In this document: piece by piece, positions 16,113-27,601 of the stretch
How the letters are laid out: each line of letters begins with the position of its first letter
Position numbering within the stretch: the first letter of the stretch is position 1
Assembly: GCF_004115925.1 (NCBI RefSeq)
Contig: NZ_SDDX01000019.1
Location: 124,001 to 188,000, forward strand
DNA: 64,000 bases
Source: Lelliottia nimipressuralis
GTDB taxonomy: Bacteria > Pseudomonadota > Gammaproteobacteria > Enterobacterales > Enterobacteriaceae
Direction: 5' to 3'
The notes under the pieces: generated by a model
The model's database searches: none
What the model was told of the DNA's origin: nothing
Seen by the model: only the letters and a program-made list of their open reading frames with translations
Position numbers and translations under genes: made by a program

Positions 16113-17333
16113 TTAAATTCCGTCGCGTTCCAGCGGGCAGCTCATGCAGCGCGCACCGCCGCGACCGCGTCCGAGTTCGTCGCCCGGAATCGGCAGCACG
16201 GTGATCCCGGCTTTGTCGTATTTCTCGTTGGTCCAGATGTTGCGCTCGTAGCCAATCACCACGCCGGGACGAATGGTCAGCACGTTGTTGGCGTCGTTCC
16301 ACTGCTCGCGTTCGGCTTCGAAAGCGTCGCCGCCGGTGGTGATCAGTCGTATCTGGTTAACGCCGAGGGCTTTTTCGAGGGCGTGGAGCAGGTCAGTTTC
16401 CTGGGTGCGCAGCAGGCCGCCGCGACCGTCCGGGGTGAGCGTCCAGCACTGGGCGTCTTTGCGCACCACTTCCGGGTAGACGGAGAAGGTGTCGACGTCG
16501 ATGTGGGTCATGACCGTGTCGAGGTGCATACAGGAGCGGTGTTTCGGCAGCTCAACGGCAATCACGCGTTCTGCCTGGCGGTGTTTAAACAGGCTTTGGG
16601 CCAGGAATTCGACGCCCTGTGGAGTGGTGCGTTCAGACATGCCAATTAATACGGCGCCGCGACCAATCACTAATACGTCGCCGCCCTCTAATGTGGCGTG
16701 ATCGTAATTAATATTTTCATCGCCAAAGTATTTAATAAAATCACCGTCGGCAAACGCCGGGTGCCAGCGATATATTGCGCGCAGATTATTGGTTTCACGC
16801 TGACGGGCCGGTTTTGCCATCGGGTTAATCGAAACACCGTTATAAATCCAGCACGAGGTGTCGCGCGTAAATAAATGGTTGGGCAGCGGCTTCATAATAA
16901 AATCATTGGCCGTATGGGTATCGACCACCATATTTTTAATCGAGGCCGGGATTTCGCCGTAGGTCAAACCCCCGCTCAGACGGCGGGCCAGTTCGCGATG
17001 GGACATATCCGCCAGCCAGCCGCGCACGTCGTTGGCGAAGGTGGGGCCGAGGCGATAGTCAGAGATTTGGGTGTCCAGCAGCCAGGCTTTTGCGTCTTTG
17101 TTATCAAGCGTTTGAGTGAGTAAATCGGTTAGCAGCAGGACTTCCACTCCCTGCTCGCGTAAGGTATTTGCGAAGATATCATGCTCTTCACCCGCCCGTT
17201 CGACGGACAAAACGTCATCGAACAACAGCTCCTGACAATTCGACGGCGTTAAGCGTTTCAGACTTAAATTCGGGCGATGCAACATAACGCTACGCAATTG
17301 ACCAATTTCAGAACCGACGTAATGCTTTTCCAT
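16113..17333 (-). CDS. arcA: Arginine deiminase
   Basis: Converts arginine to citrulline and ammonia, giving ATP and acid resistance under low oxygen. The 406 residues carry the guanidino-modifying-enzyme motifs: [27 protein letters not shown], and the C-terminal catalytic Cys396 in [11 protein letters not shown]. An AAGGAA ribosome site precedes the ATG. It is the first gene of a minus-strand cluster arcA-arcC-arcB-transporter-argR-like and probably of one main transcript. Confidence 0.96.
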   Translation of the reverse strand: MEKHYVGSEIGQLRSVMLHRPNLSLKRLTPSNCQELLFDDVLSVERAGEEHDIFANTLREQGVEVLLLTDLLTQTLDNKDAKAWLLDTQISDYRLGPTFANDVRGWLADMSHRELARRLSGGLTYGEIPASIKNMVVDTHTANDFIMKPLPNHLFTRDTSCWIYNGVSINPMAKPARQRETNNLRAIYRWHPAFADGDFIKYFGDENINYDHATLEGGDVLVIGRGAVLIGMSERTTPQGVEFLAQSLFKHRQAERVIAVELPKHRSCMHLDTVMTHIDVDTFSVYPEVVRKDAQCWTLTPDGRGGLLRTQETDLLHALEKALGVNQIRLITTGGDAFEAEREQWNDANNVLTIRPGVVIGYERNIWTNEKYDKAGITVLPIPGDELGRGRGGARCMSCPLERDGI

Positions 17334-18461
<1,128 letters not shown>

Positions 18462-18468
18462 TTTCCCT

Positions 18469-18498
18469 CGCCCGGTGGCGCCTCGCTCACCGGGCTAC
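18469..18498. repeat. REP element
   Basis: A single REP palindrome, GCCCGGTGGCG...CACCGGGC, directly follows the tabA stop and probably marks the mRNA 3' end. Confidence 0.75.
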
Positions 18499-18618
18499 AA
18501 CTTTTATCCCTCGTTTCATCATTTCGTGATCCAGTCTAAAAAATCGCCCCTTACTGATTTTTCCCGGTTTACCTCTTTGCGCGTCGCGGCTTAGTATGAG
18601 AGTTAAATAAATGAACGC

Positions 18619-18637
18619 TGTTCTATAATGTAGAACA
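18619..18637. promoter_or_regulatory. Candidate XynR operator over the yagE -10
   Basis: The perfect 7-bp inverted repeat TGTTCTA/TAGAACA has a 5-base centre and contains a perfect TATAAT (18624-18629). It lies 24 bases upstream of yagE. IclR-family repressors bind short palindromes over the promoter, so this is a natural XynR site. Binding is inferred. Confidence 0.65.
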
Positions 18638-18660
18638 AACTGTATCAACAGGGAGATCAC

Positions 18661-19569
18661 ATGCAGCAGACCGTGCAGTTCTCGGGGATTATTCCTCCTG
18701 TCTCCACCCTTTTCACCGCCGAAGGCCAGCTCGATAAATCCAGCACCGCCGCGCTCATCGACGACATGATTCATGCGGGCGTCGACGGACTGTTCTTTTT
18801 AGGCAGCGGGGGCGAGTTTTCTCAGCTCAACGCCGACGAGCGTAAAGCGATTGCCGAATTTGCGATTGAGCATGTTAATCGCCGGGTGCCGGTGCTGATT
18901 GGCACCGGTGGAACCAATGCCCGGGAAACCATTGAACTCAGCCAGCATGCCCAGCGTGCGGGTGCTGATGGCATTGTGGTGATTAACCCTTATTACTGGA
19001 AAGTGTCAGAGCAGAATCTGATCCGCTTTTACCAGCAGGTGGCAGAAAGCGTGACGCTCCCGGTGATCCTCTATAACTTCCCGGCGCTGACCGGCCAGGA
19101 CTTAACGCCCGCGCTGGTGAAAACGCTGGCCGATACGTGTGCCAATATTGTCGGTATCAAAGACACCATCGACTCTGTGGCCCATTTGCGCAGCATGATC
19201 CAGACCGTGAAAGGGGCGCATCCGCACTTCACTGTGCTCTGCGGGTATGACGATCACCTGTTCAATACTCTGCTGCTCGGCGGCGACGGGGCCATTTCGG
19301 CCAGCGGCAACTTTGCGCCGCAGGTCTCAGTCAAACTGCTGCAGGCGTTTCGCGACGGCGATCTGGCCCAGGCCGCGCAGTATCACCAGACGATGCTGCA
19401 AATCCCGCAGATGTATCAGCTCGATACGCCGTTTGTGAATGTGATCAAAGAGGCGATCTCTTTGTGCGGGCGGCCGGTTTCGACCTATGTGCTGCCGCCA
19501 GCCAGCCCGCTGGATGAGTCACGCAAGGCGCAGCTGAAATCGCTGTTGCAACAGCTGAAACTCTGCTGA
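18661..19569 (+). CDS. yagE: 2-dehydro-3-deoxy-pentonate/gluconate aldolase
   Basis: DapA-superfamily aldolase, very close to E. coli YagE. It cleaves 2-keto-3-deoxy sugar acids into pyruvate plus an aldehyde. In the xylonate pathway the product from 2-dehydro-3-deoxy-xylonate is glycolaldehyde. The 302 residues show GSGGEFSQL, the tyrosine in [10 protein letters not shown] and the Schiff-base lysine in VGIKDTIDS. It is the first gene of yagE-yagF, with 14 bases to yagF. Confidence 0.94.
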   Translation: MQQTVQFSGIIPPVSTLFTAEGQLDKSSTAALIDDMIHAGVDGLFFLGSGGEFSQLNADERKAIAEFAIEHVNRRVPVLIGTGGTNARETIELSQHAQRAGADGIVVINPYYWKVSEQNLIRFYQQVAESVTLPVILYNFPALTGQDLTPALVKTLADTCANIVGIKDTIDSVAHLRSMIQTVKGAHPHFTVLCGYDDHLFNTLLLGGDGAISASGNFAPQVSVKLLQAFRDGDLAQAAQYHQTMLQIPQMYQLDTPFVNVIKEAISLCGRPVSTYVLPPASPLDESRKAQLKSLLQQLKLC

Positions 19570-19583
19570 ACCGGAAGGATAAG

Positions 19584-21551
19584 ATGGCGATAGAGACGAT
19601 TTTTACCCCGCAGGATGATACATTTTATTCCGTTATCACCCATGCGGCCGGGCCGCAGGGCGCACTGCCGCTGACGCCGCAAATGCTGATGGAGTCGCCG
19701 AGTGGCAACCTGTTTGGTATGACGCAGAACGCGGGCATGGGCTGGGACGCCAATAAACTCACGGGTAAAGAGGTGCTGATTATCGGCACTCAGGGCGGGA
19801 TTCGCGCGGGAGATGGCCGCCCGGTGGCGCTTGGGTATCACACCGGCCACTGGGAAATCGGCCTGCAAATGCAGGCGGCGGCAAAAGAGATCACCCGCAA
19901 CGGGGGAATTCCGTTTGCGGCGTTTGTCAGCGATCCCTGCGACGGGCGCTCGCAAGGGACGCACGGGATGTTCGATTCTCTGCCGTACCGCAACGACGCC
20001 GCCATCGTTTTCCGCCGTCTTATTCGTTCGCTCCCCACGCGCAGGGCGGTGATTGGCGTCGCCACCTGTGACAAAGGCCTGCCCGCGACTATGATTGCAC
20101 TCGCCTCCATGCACCATCTGCCGACCATTCTGGTGCCGGGTGGCGCGACGTTGCCGCCAACGTTCGGCGAAGATGCCGGAAAGGTGCAGACCATCGGCGC
20201 GCGCTACGCTAACCATGAACTCTCATTGCAGGAAGCCGCTGAACTGGGCTGCCGCGCCTGTGCTTCACCGGGCGGTGGCTGCCAGTTTTTAGGCACCGCC
20301 GGAACATCACAGGTAGTGGCCGAAGCGCTCGGGCTGGCGCTACCACACTCAGCGCTGGCTCCATCCGGGCAGGATGTGTGGCTGGAAATTTCGCGACAGT
20401 CGGCCCGCGCTGTGGCGCAGCTCGACGACCGCGGGATCACTACGCGCGATATCCTGACGGACAAAGCCATTGAAAACGCGATGGTGATCCACGCCGCGTT
20501 TGGGGGATCGACCAATCTGCTGCTGCATATTCCTGCGATCGCCCATGCGGCGGGTTGCACGATCCCGGATGTCGATCACTGGACGCGGATCAACCGCAGC
20601 GTGCCGCGCCTGGTGAGCGTGCTGCCGAACGGACCGGATTATCACCCGACCGTGCGCGCGTTCCTCGCGGGCGGCGTGCCGGAAGTGATGCTCCATCTGC
20701 GCGATCTCGGCCTGCTGCATCTGGATGCCATGACGGTGACGGGCCAGACGGTCGGTGAAAACCTCGACTGGTGGCAAGCCTCCGAGCGTCGCGAACGTTT
20801 CCGTCAGTGTTTGCGTGAGCAGGACGGTGTTGATCCTGATGATGTGATCCTGCCGCCGGAACGGGCCAAAGCCCGCGGGCTGACCTCCACCGTGGCCTTT
20901 CCGGTGGGGAATATCGCGCCGGAAGGATCGGTGATAAAAGCCACGGCGATCGATCCGTCGGTGGTGGGTGAGGACGGTGTGTATCGTCATACTGGCCGGG
21001 CGCGGGTATTTGTCTCCGAAGCGAGGGCAATCAAAGCCATCAAAAGCGGGGAGATCGTGCGCGGCGATATCATGGTCGTTATCGGCGGAGGCCCGTCCGG
21101 TACCGGAATGGAAGAGACTTACCAGTTAACCTCGGCGCTAAAACACGTCTCCTGGGGCAAGACCGTATCCCTGATCACCGACGCCCGTTTCTCCGGCGTA
21201 TCGACCGGCGCCTGTTTTGGCCACGTAGCACCCGAAGCACTGGCCGGTGGGCCGATTGGCAAGCTGCGCGATAACGACATCATCGAGATCGAGGTGGACA
21301 GGCTTTCGTTAACTGGCCGGGTGAATTTCATCGGCACGGCGCAGCATCCGCTTACGCCGGAAGAGGGCGCTGCGGAGCTGGCGCGTCGGGCGCCGCACCC
21401 GGAGTTGCATGCCCACGATTTCTTGCCGGACGATACGCGGCTTTGGGCGGCGTTGCAGTCGGTGAGCGGCGGGACCTGGAAAGGCTGTATATATGATACC
21501 GATAAAATTATCGAGGTGATTAACGCCGGTAAAAAAGCACTCGGAATATAA
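19584..21551 (+). CDS. yagF: D-xylonate dehydratase (IlvD/Edd family)
   Basis: Converts xylonate to 2-dehydro-3-deoxy-xylonate, which YagE then splits. The 655 residues equal the usual length. Iron-sulfur ligand cysteines are visible in [21 protein letters not shown] and [12 protein letters not shown]. The C-terminal [15 protein letters not shown] block is typical of the family. It lies directly downstream of yagE. Confidence 0.94.
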   Translation: MAIETIFTPQDDTFYSVITHAAGPQGALPLTPQMLMESPSGNLFGMTQNAGMGWDANKLTGKEVLIIGTQGGIRAGDGRPVALGYHTGHWEIGLQMQAAAKEITRNGGIPFAAFVSDPCDGRSQGTHGMFDSLPYRNDAAIVFRRLIRSLPTRRAVIGVATCDKGLPATMIALASMHHLPTILVPGGATLPPTFGEDAGKVQTIGARYANHELSLQEAAELGCRACASPGGGCQFLGTAGTSQVVAEALGLALPHSALAPSGQDVWLEISRQSARAVAQLDDRGITTRDILTDKAIENAMVIHAAFGGSTNLLLHIPAIAHAAGCTIPDVDHWTRINRSVPRLVSVLPNGPDYHPTVRAFLAGGVPEVMLHLRDLGLLHLDAMTVTGQTVGENLDWWQASERRERFRQCLREQDGVDPDDVILPPERAKARGLTSTVAFPVGNIAPEGSVIKATAIDPSVVGEDGVYRHTGRARVFVSEARAIKAIKSGEIVRGDIMVVIGGGPSGTGMEETYQLTSALKHVSWGKTVSLITDARFSGVSTGACFGHVAPEALAGGPIGKLRDNDIIEIEVDRLSLTGRVNFIGTAQHPLTPEEGAAELARRAPHPELHAHDFLPDDTRLWAALQSVSGGTWKGCIYDTDKIIEVINAGKKALGI

Positions 21552-21908
21552 AGCATAAAATAAATTTAACTGCCTGTGATGATAATTTGCGGGCGGTTTT
21601 ATTGTGCCTGTAATATAGCAAAATTCAATAAATGGCTGTTTTCATAACGTATTAAAAATAAAAGCTAAAACTATTTTTTAATTTGTGGATATATAACGAC
21701 GATTATCACAAAAGCAAAATATCATAATTCATAAATAAGATATGACCATTGCTGGTTAATCGATCATTTACTTACACTCAATTAACACGAAATAGTCCGA
21801 TCAGCACACGAAAAAAGGGTGTATTCCTGACGATGCACCAGGTATTGCTTTTGCCTGGAACAGGTCCCTGACGTTTGCACTTTTTCACTTTCTGCGTTGG
21901 GGGTCATA
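21552..21908. other. AT-rich gap between yagF and yagG
   Basis: 357 bases with no convincing gene. A weak hairpin, AACTGCC...GGCGGTT, followed by TTTTATT (about 21568-21604) may end yagE-yagF transcripts. The rest is AT-rich and could hold a separate promoter for yagG-yagH. Confidence 0.5.
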
Positions 21909-23288
21909 ATGCAATTAACCATGAAAGATAAAATTGGCTACGGGCTGGGTGATACCGCCTGTGGTTTTGTCTGGCAGGCCACGATGTTTTTGCTGGCCTA
22001 TTTTTATACGGATGTGTTTGGTTTATCGGCGGGCATTATGGGGACGCTATTTTTAGTGTCGCGCATACTCGACGCCGTCACCGATCCGCTGATGGGGCTG
22101 CTGGTGGATCGCACCCGCACGCGTCACGGCCAGTTCCGCCCGTTCCTGCTCTGGGGCGCGATCCCGTTTGGCGTCGTCTGCATGCTGACCTTCTACACGC
22201 CGGACTTTTCCGCCAACGGTAAAATCATCTACGCCTGCGTGACCTACATTCTGCTGACGCTGGTCTACACCTTCGTGAACGTCCCTTACTGCGCCATGCC
22301 CGGAGTGATCACCGCCGATCCGAAAGAGCGTCATGCGCTCCAGTCGTGGCGTTTTTTCCTCGCCGCCGCGGGATCGCTGGCGATCAGTGGGATTGCGCTG
22401 CCGCTGGTGGGGATCATCGGTAAAGGTAACGAACAGCTGGGCTACTTTGGCGCGATGTGCGTGCTCGGCCTGAGCGGTGTGGTGCTGCTGTATGTCTGCT
22501 TCTTTACCACCAAAGAGCGTTATACCTTTGAGGTGCAGCCGGGTTCGTCGGTATCAAAAGATTTGAAGCTGCTGTGGGGCAACAGCCAGTGGCGGATTAT
22601 GTGCGCGTTCAAAATGATGGCGACCTGCTCGAACGTGGTGCGCGGTGGGGCCACGCTCTATTTCGTGAAATACGTGATGGACCATCCGGAGATGGCCACG
22701 CAGTTCTTACTCTACGGCAGCATCGCCACCATGTTTGGCTCGCTCTGTTCATCCCGGCTGTTAGGCCGCTTCGACCGCGTGAAATCGTTCAAGTGGATTA
22801 TCGTGGCGTACTCCCTGATCAGCCTGCTGATTTTCATCACGCCGGTGGCGTATATCGGCCTGATTTTCGCCCTCAATATCCTGTTCCTGTTTGTCTTTAA
22901 CACCACCACGCCGCTGCAATGGCTGATGGCCTCCGACGTTGTCGATTATGAAGAGAGTCGCAGCGGCCGCCGTCTGGACGGGCTGGTGTTCTCTACCTAT
23001 CTGTTCAGCCTGAAAATCGGCCTGGCGATTGGCGGCGCGGTGGTCGGCTGGATCCTCGCCTATGTCAATTACTCCGCCAGCAGCAGCGTGCAGCCCATCG
23101 AAGTGCTGACCACCATCAAAATCCTGTTCTGCGTGGTTCCGGTGGTGCTCTACGTCGGCATGTTCATCATGCTCTCGCTCTACAAACTCAGCGATGACCG
23201 CGTCGAGGCCATCAGCCAGCAACTGCTTAAACACCGTGCGGCGCAGGGCGAGGGTCTTCCCGCTGCGGCGACGGCGGCATCCCATTAA
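21909..23288 (+). CDS. yagG: Xyloside/pentoside:cation symporter (GPH family)
   Basis: Twelve-helix inner-membrane transporter of the glycoside-pentoside-hexuronide family, nearly identical in pattern to K-12 YagG. Motifs include VSRILDAVTDPLMG and DRTRTRHGQFRPF. From the ATG at 21909 (GGGGGT ribosome site) the protein has 459 residues. An upstream in-frame TTG at 21897 is less likely. It probably brings in xylo-oligosides for YagH. Confidence 0.93.
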   Translation: MQLTMKDKIGYGLGDTACGFVWQATMFLLAYFYTDVFGLSAGIMGTLFLVSRILDAVTDPLMGLLVDRTRTRHGQFRPFLLWGAIPFGVVCMLTFYTPDFSANGKIIYACVTYILLTLVYTFVNVPYCAMPGVITADPKERHALQSWRFFLAAAGSLAISGIALPLVGIIGKGNEQLGYFGAMCVLGLSGVVLLYVCFFTTKERYTFEVQPGSSVSKDLKLLWGNSQWRIMCAFKMMATCSNVVRGGATLYFVKYVMDHPEMATQFLLYGSIATMFGSLCSSRLLGRFDRVKSFKWIIVAYSLISLLIFITPVAYIGLIFALNILFLFVFNTTTPLQWLMASDVVDYEESRSGRRLDGLVFSTYLFSLKIGLAIGGAVVGWILAYVNYSASSSVQPIEVLTTIKILFCVVPVVLYVGMFIMLSLYKLSDDRVEAISQQLLKHRAAQGEGLPAAATAASH

Positions 23289-23300
23289 GAAGGAGACGCT

Positions 23301-24920
23301 ATGTACACTATCACTAACCCGATTCTGAGCGGATTCAACCCGGACCCGTCCCTGTGCCGTCAGGGTGAGGATTATTACATTGCCACCTCGACCTTTGAGT
23401 GGTTCCCCGGCGTGCGGATTTATCACTCGCGCGATTTGAAAAACTGGTCGCTGGTGAGCACGCCGCTGGATCGTGTGTCGATGCTGGATATGAAAGGCAA
23501 TCCTGATTCTGGCGGCATCTGGGCGCCGTGTCTGAGCTACGCCGACGGGCAGTTCTGGCTGCTGTACACGGACGTGAAAATCGTCGATTCACCGTGGAAA
23601 AATGGCAAAAATTTCCTCGTCACCGCGCCGTCCATCGAAGGGCCGTGGAGCGAGCCGATTCCGATGGGCAACGGTGGCTTTGATCCGTCGCTGTTCCACG
23701 ATGACGATGGCCGCAAATATTACATTTACCGACCGTGGGGGCCTCGCCACCACAGCAATCCGCATAACACTATCGTGATGCAGGAGTATTTCCCGCAGAC
23801 GCAGCGGCTTTCGCCGGAGCGCAAAACGCTGTTTACCGGCACACCGCTGTGCTACACGGAAGGGGCGCATCTCTATCGCAAGGAGGGCTGGTACTATCTG
23901 ATGGTCGCGGAGGGGGGCACCAGCTACGAACATGCCGTGGTCGTGCTGAGATCCAAAAACATCGATGGCCCTTACGAGCTGCACCCCGAGGTGACGATGA
24001 TGACCAGCTGGCATCTGCCGGAAAATCCGCTGCAAAAGAGCGGGCACGGATCGCTGCTGGAGACGCACACCGGCGAGTGGTATATGGCCTATCTGACCAG
24101 CCGACCGCAGCGTTTGCCGGGCGTGCCGCTGCTGGCCTCTGGCGGACGCGGCTACTGTTCGTTAGGGCGTGAAACCGGGATCGCACGCATCACCTGGCGT
24201 GACGGCTGGCCCTATGTCGAGGGCGGGAAACACGCGCAGGTCCACGTACCGGGGCCGCAGATGGCGGAGAGTCAAAGCGTGTCGACGGCAAACTGGCGCG
24301 ATGATTTTGATACATCAGCGCTTAACCCGGAACTGCAAACCCTGCGCATTCCGTTCGACGATTCTCTCGGATCGCTGACGGCACGCCGGGGATTCCTGCG
24401 GCTGTATGGCAACGACTCCCTCAACTCGACCTTTACCCAGTCCACCGTGGCGCGGCGCTGGCAGCATTTCGCGTTTCGCGCCGAGACGCGCATGGAGTTT
24501 GCCCCGCGCCATTTCCAGCAAAGTGCTGGGTTAACCTGCTACTACAACAGCAAAAACTGGAGCTACTGCTTTGTCGATTACGAGGAAGGGAAGGGCAGGA
24601 CGCTCAAGGTGATTCAGCTCGATCAGAACGTGCCGTCGTGGCCGCTGCACGAGCAGCCGATCCCCGTACCGGACGACGCGCAGGGCGTGTGGCTGCACGT
24701 TGACGTCGAGCATTTAGTCTATCGCTACAGCTATTCGTTTGACGGCGAGCAGTGGCAGACCGTGCCTGTCACCTATGACGCGTGGAAACTGTCGGATGAT
24801 TACATCGGCGGCCGTGGGTTCTTTACGGGGGCGTTTGTCGGACTGCACTGTGAAGACATCAGCGGCGATGGCTGTTTTGCCGATTTTGATTACTTCAGCT
24901 ATACGCCTGCCACCGCGTGA
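23301..24920 (+). CDS. yagH: Beta-xylosidase / arabinofuranosidase (GH43)
   Basis: Cytoplasmic GH43 enzyme of 539 residues, 12 bases after yagG and without a signal peptide. The N-terminal five-bladed propeller starts NPILSGFNPDPSLCRQGEDY (catalytic Asp in GFNPDPS). GGFDPSLFHDDDG and the acid Glu in YTEGAHLY follow. A C-terminal beta-sandwich runs from about residue 330. It would release xylose from imported xylosides. Confidence 0.93.
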   Translation: MYTITNPILSGFNPDPSLCRQGEDYYIATSTFEWFPGVRIYHSRDLKNWSLVSTPLDRVSMLDMKGNPDSGGIWAPCLSYADGQFWLLYTDVKIVDSPWKNGKNFLVTAPSIEGPWSEPIPMGNGGFDPSLFHDDDGRKYYIYRPWGPRHHSNPHNTIVMQEYFPQTQRLSPERKTLFTGTPLCYTEGAHLYRKEGWYYLMVAEGGTSYEHAVVVLRSKNIDGPYELHPEVTMMTSWHLPENPLQKSGHGSLLETHTGEWYMAYLTSRPQRLPGVPLLASGGRGYCSLGRETGIARITWRDGWPYVEGGKHAQVHVPGPQMAESQSVSTANWRDDFDTSALNPELQTLRIPFDDSLGSLTARRGFLRLYGNDSLNSTFTQSTVARRWQHFAFRAETRMEFAPRHFQQSAGLTCYYNSKNWSYCFVDYEEGKGRTLKVIQLDQNVPSWPLHEQPIPVPDDAQGVWLHVDVEHLVYRYSYSFDGEQWQTVPVTYDAWKLSDDYIGGRGFFTGAFVGLHCEDISGDGCFADFDYFSYTPATA

Positions 24921-24924
24921 CGCT

Positions 24925-25683
24925 TCAGGCCGGGTAGCCCAGCGCTTTTGAGAGCTGCAGCCCGGCCTCTTCCAGCATTCCCCGGAAGCGGGAGAACGCG
25001 TCATCATCGACCCGCGAGGTTAAGGTCGAAAGGCTCAGCGCCGCAATCACGCGGGATTCATGATTCCACACCGGCACCGAGACGCAGCGCACACCCTGTT
25101 CGTTCTCTTCGCTATCGAGGGCGTAACCCTGGGCGCGGGTTTGCGCCAGCGCTGCCAGCAGCGCCTCGCGCGAGGTTATCGTCGCCGGGGTGAAAGAGGT
25201 GTACTGATAGCCGTCGAGCAGGGCGTTGAGGTCGGTATCGTTGAGCCAGGCGATCAACACTTTCCCGATGGCAGTCGCATGGACAGGAAGACGACGGCCA
25301 ATGCGTGAATAGGCAATGGCTGCCAGCTTACCTTCGATCTTCTCGATATAGACGCCTTCGCGCCCGTCGAGAATGCCCAGATGGGTGGTCTGCCCGGTGC
25401 GCTGCGACAGATCCGTCAGCCAGCCCTTCGCCTTCTGGCGAATATCCATCGAGCTCACCACAAAATGGCCGCGCTCCACCAGTTTCATGCCGAGACAATA
25501 TTTGCCATTTTCCGGATTCTGATCGATATAGCCGTGCAGCTGGAGCGTTTTGAGCAGCGAGTGAAGCGTGCTTTTGCTCAAACCCATCTGTTTACTGATG
25601 TCAGTGATCTTCAGCTCCGTCGCCTGTTCATTAAACAGGTCGAGGATCTGCAAGGCACGTTCAACAGACTGAATAATAGGCAT
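24925..25683 (-). CDS. xynR: IclR-family repressor of the xylonate genes
   Basis: Equivalent of K-12 YagI/XynR, which represses yagEF and yagGH and responds to xylonate. The start MPIIQSVERALQILDLF at 25683 gives 252 residues, the K-12 length. The winged helix is at about 5-65 (ISKQMGLSKSTLHSLL). The IclR effector domain follows, with GRRLPVHATAIGKVLIAW and ENEQGVRCVSVPV. It converges on yagH with only four bases between the stop codons. Confidence 0.94.
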   Translation of the reverse strand: MPIIQSVERALQILDLFNEQATELKITDISKQMGLSKSTLHSLLKTLQLHGYIDQNPENGKYCLGMKLVERGHFVVSSMDIRQKAKGWLTDLSQRTGQTTHLGILDGREGVYIEKIEGKLAAIAYSRIGRRLPVHATAIGKVLIAWLNDTDLNALLDGYQYTSFTPATITSREALLAALAQTRAQGYALDSEENEQGVRCVSVPVWNHESRVIAALSLSTLTSRVDDDAFSRFRGMLEEAGLQLSKALGYPA

Positions 25684-25761
25684 AATTAAGGACCGTCCAC
25701 GCTGGAGTTCAGGTGAAAAAGTACCTTTTTTTCGCTGAAAAATCAATCGAATGGCGGTAAA

Positions 25762-25795
25762 AGCAAAACGGCAACCCCAGGTCGCCGTTTTTGCT
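25762..25795 (-). terminator. argI terminator
   Basis: Imperfect stem AGCAAAACGGC/GCCGTTTTTGCT with extra ACC/GGT pairing, between the argI and xynR genes. It has poly-T/A on both sides and could work in either direction. Confidence 0.7.
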
Positions 25796-25836
25796 GTTGA
25801 TTCTTTCTGCCGTGTGGAGAAAGCGAGAGTGAAGGC

Positions 25837-26841
25837 TTACTCCGCAAGTGTCGCCACCATGACGGCTTTAATGGTATGCATCCGGTTTTCCGCCTGGTCA
25901 AAGACGATGCTCGCCGCGGACTCAAACACTTTGTCGGTCACTTCCATTCCGCCGTGCAGATCGAACTCTTTCGCCATCTGCTTGCCGAGGGTCGTTTGAT
26001 CGTCATGGAACGCCGGCAGACAGTGCAGGAACTTGACGTTCGGATTGCCCGTCAGGGCCAACATTTCGCAATTCACCTGATAGTTACGCAGCAGTGCGAT
26101 ACGCTCCGCCCACTTCTCTTTTGGCTCGCCCATCGACACCCAGACGTCCGTATAGATGAAGTCCGCGCCTTTCACCCCGGCGATCACATCTTCCGTCAGG
26201 GTGATTTTGCCGCCATTCTGCACCGCCAGCGCGCTGCACTCCGCCACCAGGCTCTCATCCGGCCAGCAGGCTTTAGGCGCGACCAGACGCAGATCCAGCC
26301 CGACCAGCGCCGCCGCTTCCAGCATTGAGTTGCCCATGTTGTTGCGCGCATCGCCCGCATACACCAGCGTCATCTGGTTAAACGCTTTGCCCGGCAGGTG
26401 CTCCTGCATGGTCAGCAAATCCGCCAGCAGCTGGGTAGGATGGAACTCGTTGGTCAGCCCGTTCCATACCGGCACACCGGCATATTCCGCCAGGGTTTCG
26501 ACCACCTCCTGGCCGTGGCCGCGATACTGAATTCCGTCGTACATCCGCCCGAGTACGCGGGCCGTATCCTTAATTGACTCTTTATGCCCAATCTGGCTGC
26601 CGCTCGGGCCGAGATAAGTGACGCGCGCGCCCTGGTCAAATGCGGCAACTTCGAAAGAGCATCGTGTACGGGTTGAGTCTTTTTCGAAGATGAGCGCGAT
26701 GTTTTTGCCAGTAAGCGACTGAACTTCAGTGTTATTTTTTTTATCCGCTTTAAGCTTTGCCGCGAGCGTCAGCAAAGAGTTGAGCTGTGCAGGCGTAAAA
26801 TCGAGCAATTTCAGGAAGTGCTTTTTATACAGTTCAGACAT
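25837..26841 (-). CDS. argI: Ornithine carbamoyltransferase, anabolic
   Basis: Makes citrulline from ornithine and carbamoyl phosphate in arginine synthesis. The start [15 protein letters not shown] at 26841 gives 334 residues; an in-frame ATG six codons earlier is possible. STRTR, HPTQ and HCLPAF are present. Perfect ARG boxes lie just upstream, which marks it as the biosynthetic, ArgR-repressed copy. Confidence 0.96.
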   Translation of the reverse strand: MSELYKKHFLKLLDFTPAQLNSLLTLAAKLKADKKNNTEVQSLTGKNIALIFEKDSTRTRCSFEVAAFDQGARVTYLGPSGSQIGHKESIKDTARVLGRMYDGIQYRGHGQEVVETLAEYAGVPVWNGLTNEFHPTQLLADLLTMQEHLPGKAFNQMTLVYAGDARNNMGNSMLEAAALVGLDLRLVAPKACWPDESLVAECSALAVQNGGKITLTEDVIAGVKGADFIYTDVWVSMGEPKEKWAERIALLRNYQVNCEMLALTGNPNVKFLHCLPAFHDDQTTLGKQMAKEFDLHGGMEVTDKVFESAASIVFDQAENRMHTIKAVMVATLAE

Positions 26842-26868
26842 GTTATCCTCACATGGCAAAGGCCACTT

Positions 26869-26907
26869 ATTGAATTAAAATTCACTTTATATGTATGAAT
26901 ATTCATT
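26869..26907. promoter_or_regulatory. Tandem ARG boxes of argI
   Basis: Box 1 is the perfect consensus core TGAATTAAAATTCA (26871-26884). Box 2, TGTATGAATATTCA (26892-26905), is 21 bases further, the exact phasing of paired 18-bp ARG boxes separated by 3 bp. An ArgR hexamer with arginine would sit on both and block argI. Confidence 0.92.
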
Positions 26908-27005
26908 TGCAACCCTGTTTAACAATTCTTTCTTACATTAGGTGGAGGCAAACACGTCCGTGTGTGAAAATAGAAGTATCTGCCGAACTTAAAGAGGAAC
27001 GAGCC

Positions 27006-27431
27006 ATGGCAAACCCAGAACTGCTGGAAGAGCAACGCGAAGAGACGCGCCTGATCATTGAAGAGCTGCTGGAAGACGGCAGCGATCCGGACGCGCTGTA
27101 CACCATCGAGCACCATTTCTCTGCAGATGACTTTGAATCGCTGGAGAAACTGGCGGTAGAAGCGTTCAAAATGGGTTACGAAGTGACCGAGCCGGAAGAG
27201 CTGGAAGTGGAAGAGGGCGAAACCGTCATCTGCTGCGACATCCTGAGCGAAGGGGCGCTGAAAGCAGAGCTGATCGATGCGCAGGTTGAGCAGTTGATGG
27301 ATCTGGCCGAGAAGTTTGAAGTGGAATACGACGGCTGGGGAACCTACTACGAAGATCCAAACGGCGAAGACGGCGATGACGAAGACGATGAAGATTTCGT
27401 CGACGAAGATGACGACGGCGTGCGCCACTAA
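27006..27431 (+). CDS. rraB: Ribonuclease E inhibitor RraB
   Basis: Small acidic protein that binds the C-terminal half of RNase E and changes degradosome activity. From the ATG at 27006 (AGAGGAACGAGCC upstream) it has 141 residues: [15 protein letters not shown], the core [20 protein letters not shown] and a very acidic tail (about 117-138, mostly Asp/Glu). Upstream in-frame ATGs fall in the argI control region and are not used here. Confidence 0.95.
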   Translation: MANPELLEEQREETRLIIEELLEDGSDPDALYTIEHHFSADDFESLEKLAVEAFKMGYEVTEPEELEVEEGETVICCDILSEGALKAELIDAQVEQLMDLAEKFEVEYDGWGTYYEDPNGEDGDDEDDEDFVDEDDDGVRH

Positions 27432-27438
27432 TTAATAA

Positions 27439-27565
27439 AATACACAAAATCATTCACGCTGCGTCGAGGCGGCAACCGAGTGAGTCCCAGCGAGCTTACA
27501 CAGGTAAGTGACCTGGGGGAACGAGGGCAGCCAACGAAGAGGTAGCGTGAAGGATGAAGTGTATT
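27439..27565. repeat. ERIC (IRU) element, canonical 127 bp
   Basis: A 127-base imperfect palindrome with ends AATACAC and GTGTATT. The internal blocks GAGCTTACAC and AGGTAAGTGACCTGGG correspond to the ERIC1R and ERIC2 primer regions. It lies right after rraB, in its 3' untranslated region. Confidence 0.92.
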
Positions 27566-27589
27566 GCGGCAGCTTCGGCTGCCGCTTTG
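27566..27589 (+). terminator. rraB terminator
   Basis: Perfect 8-bp stem GCGGCAGC/GCTGCCGC with the stable loop TTCG, followed by TTTG, 12 bases before miaE. Confidence 0.85.
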
Positions 27590-27601
27590 TAAGGTTTCAT
27601 C

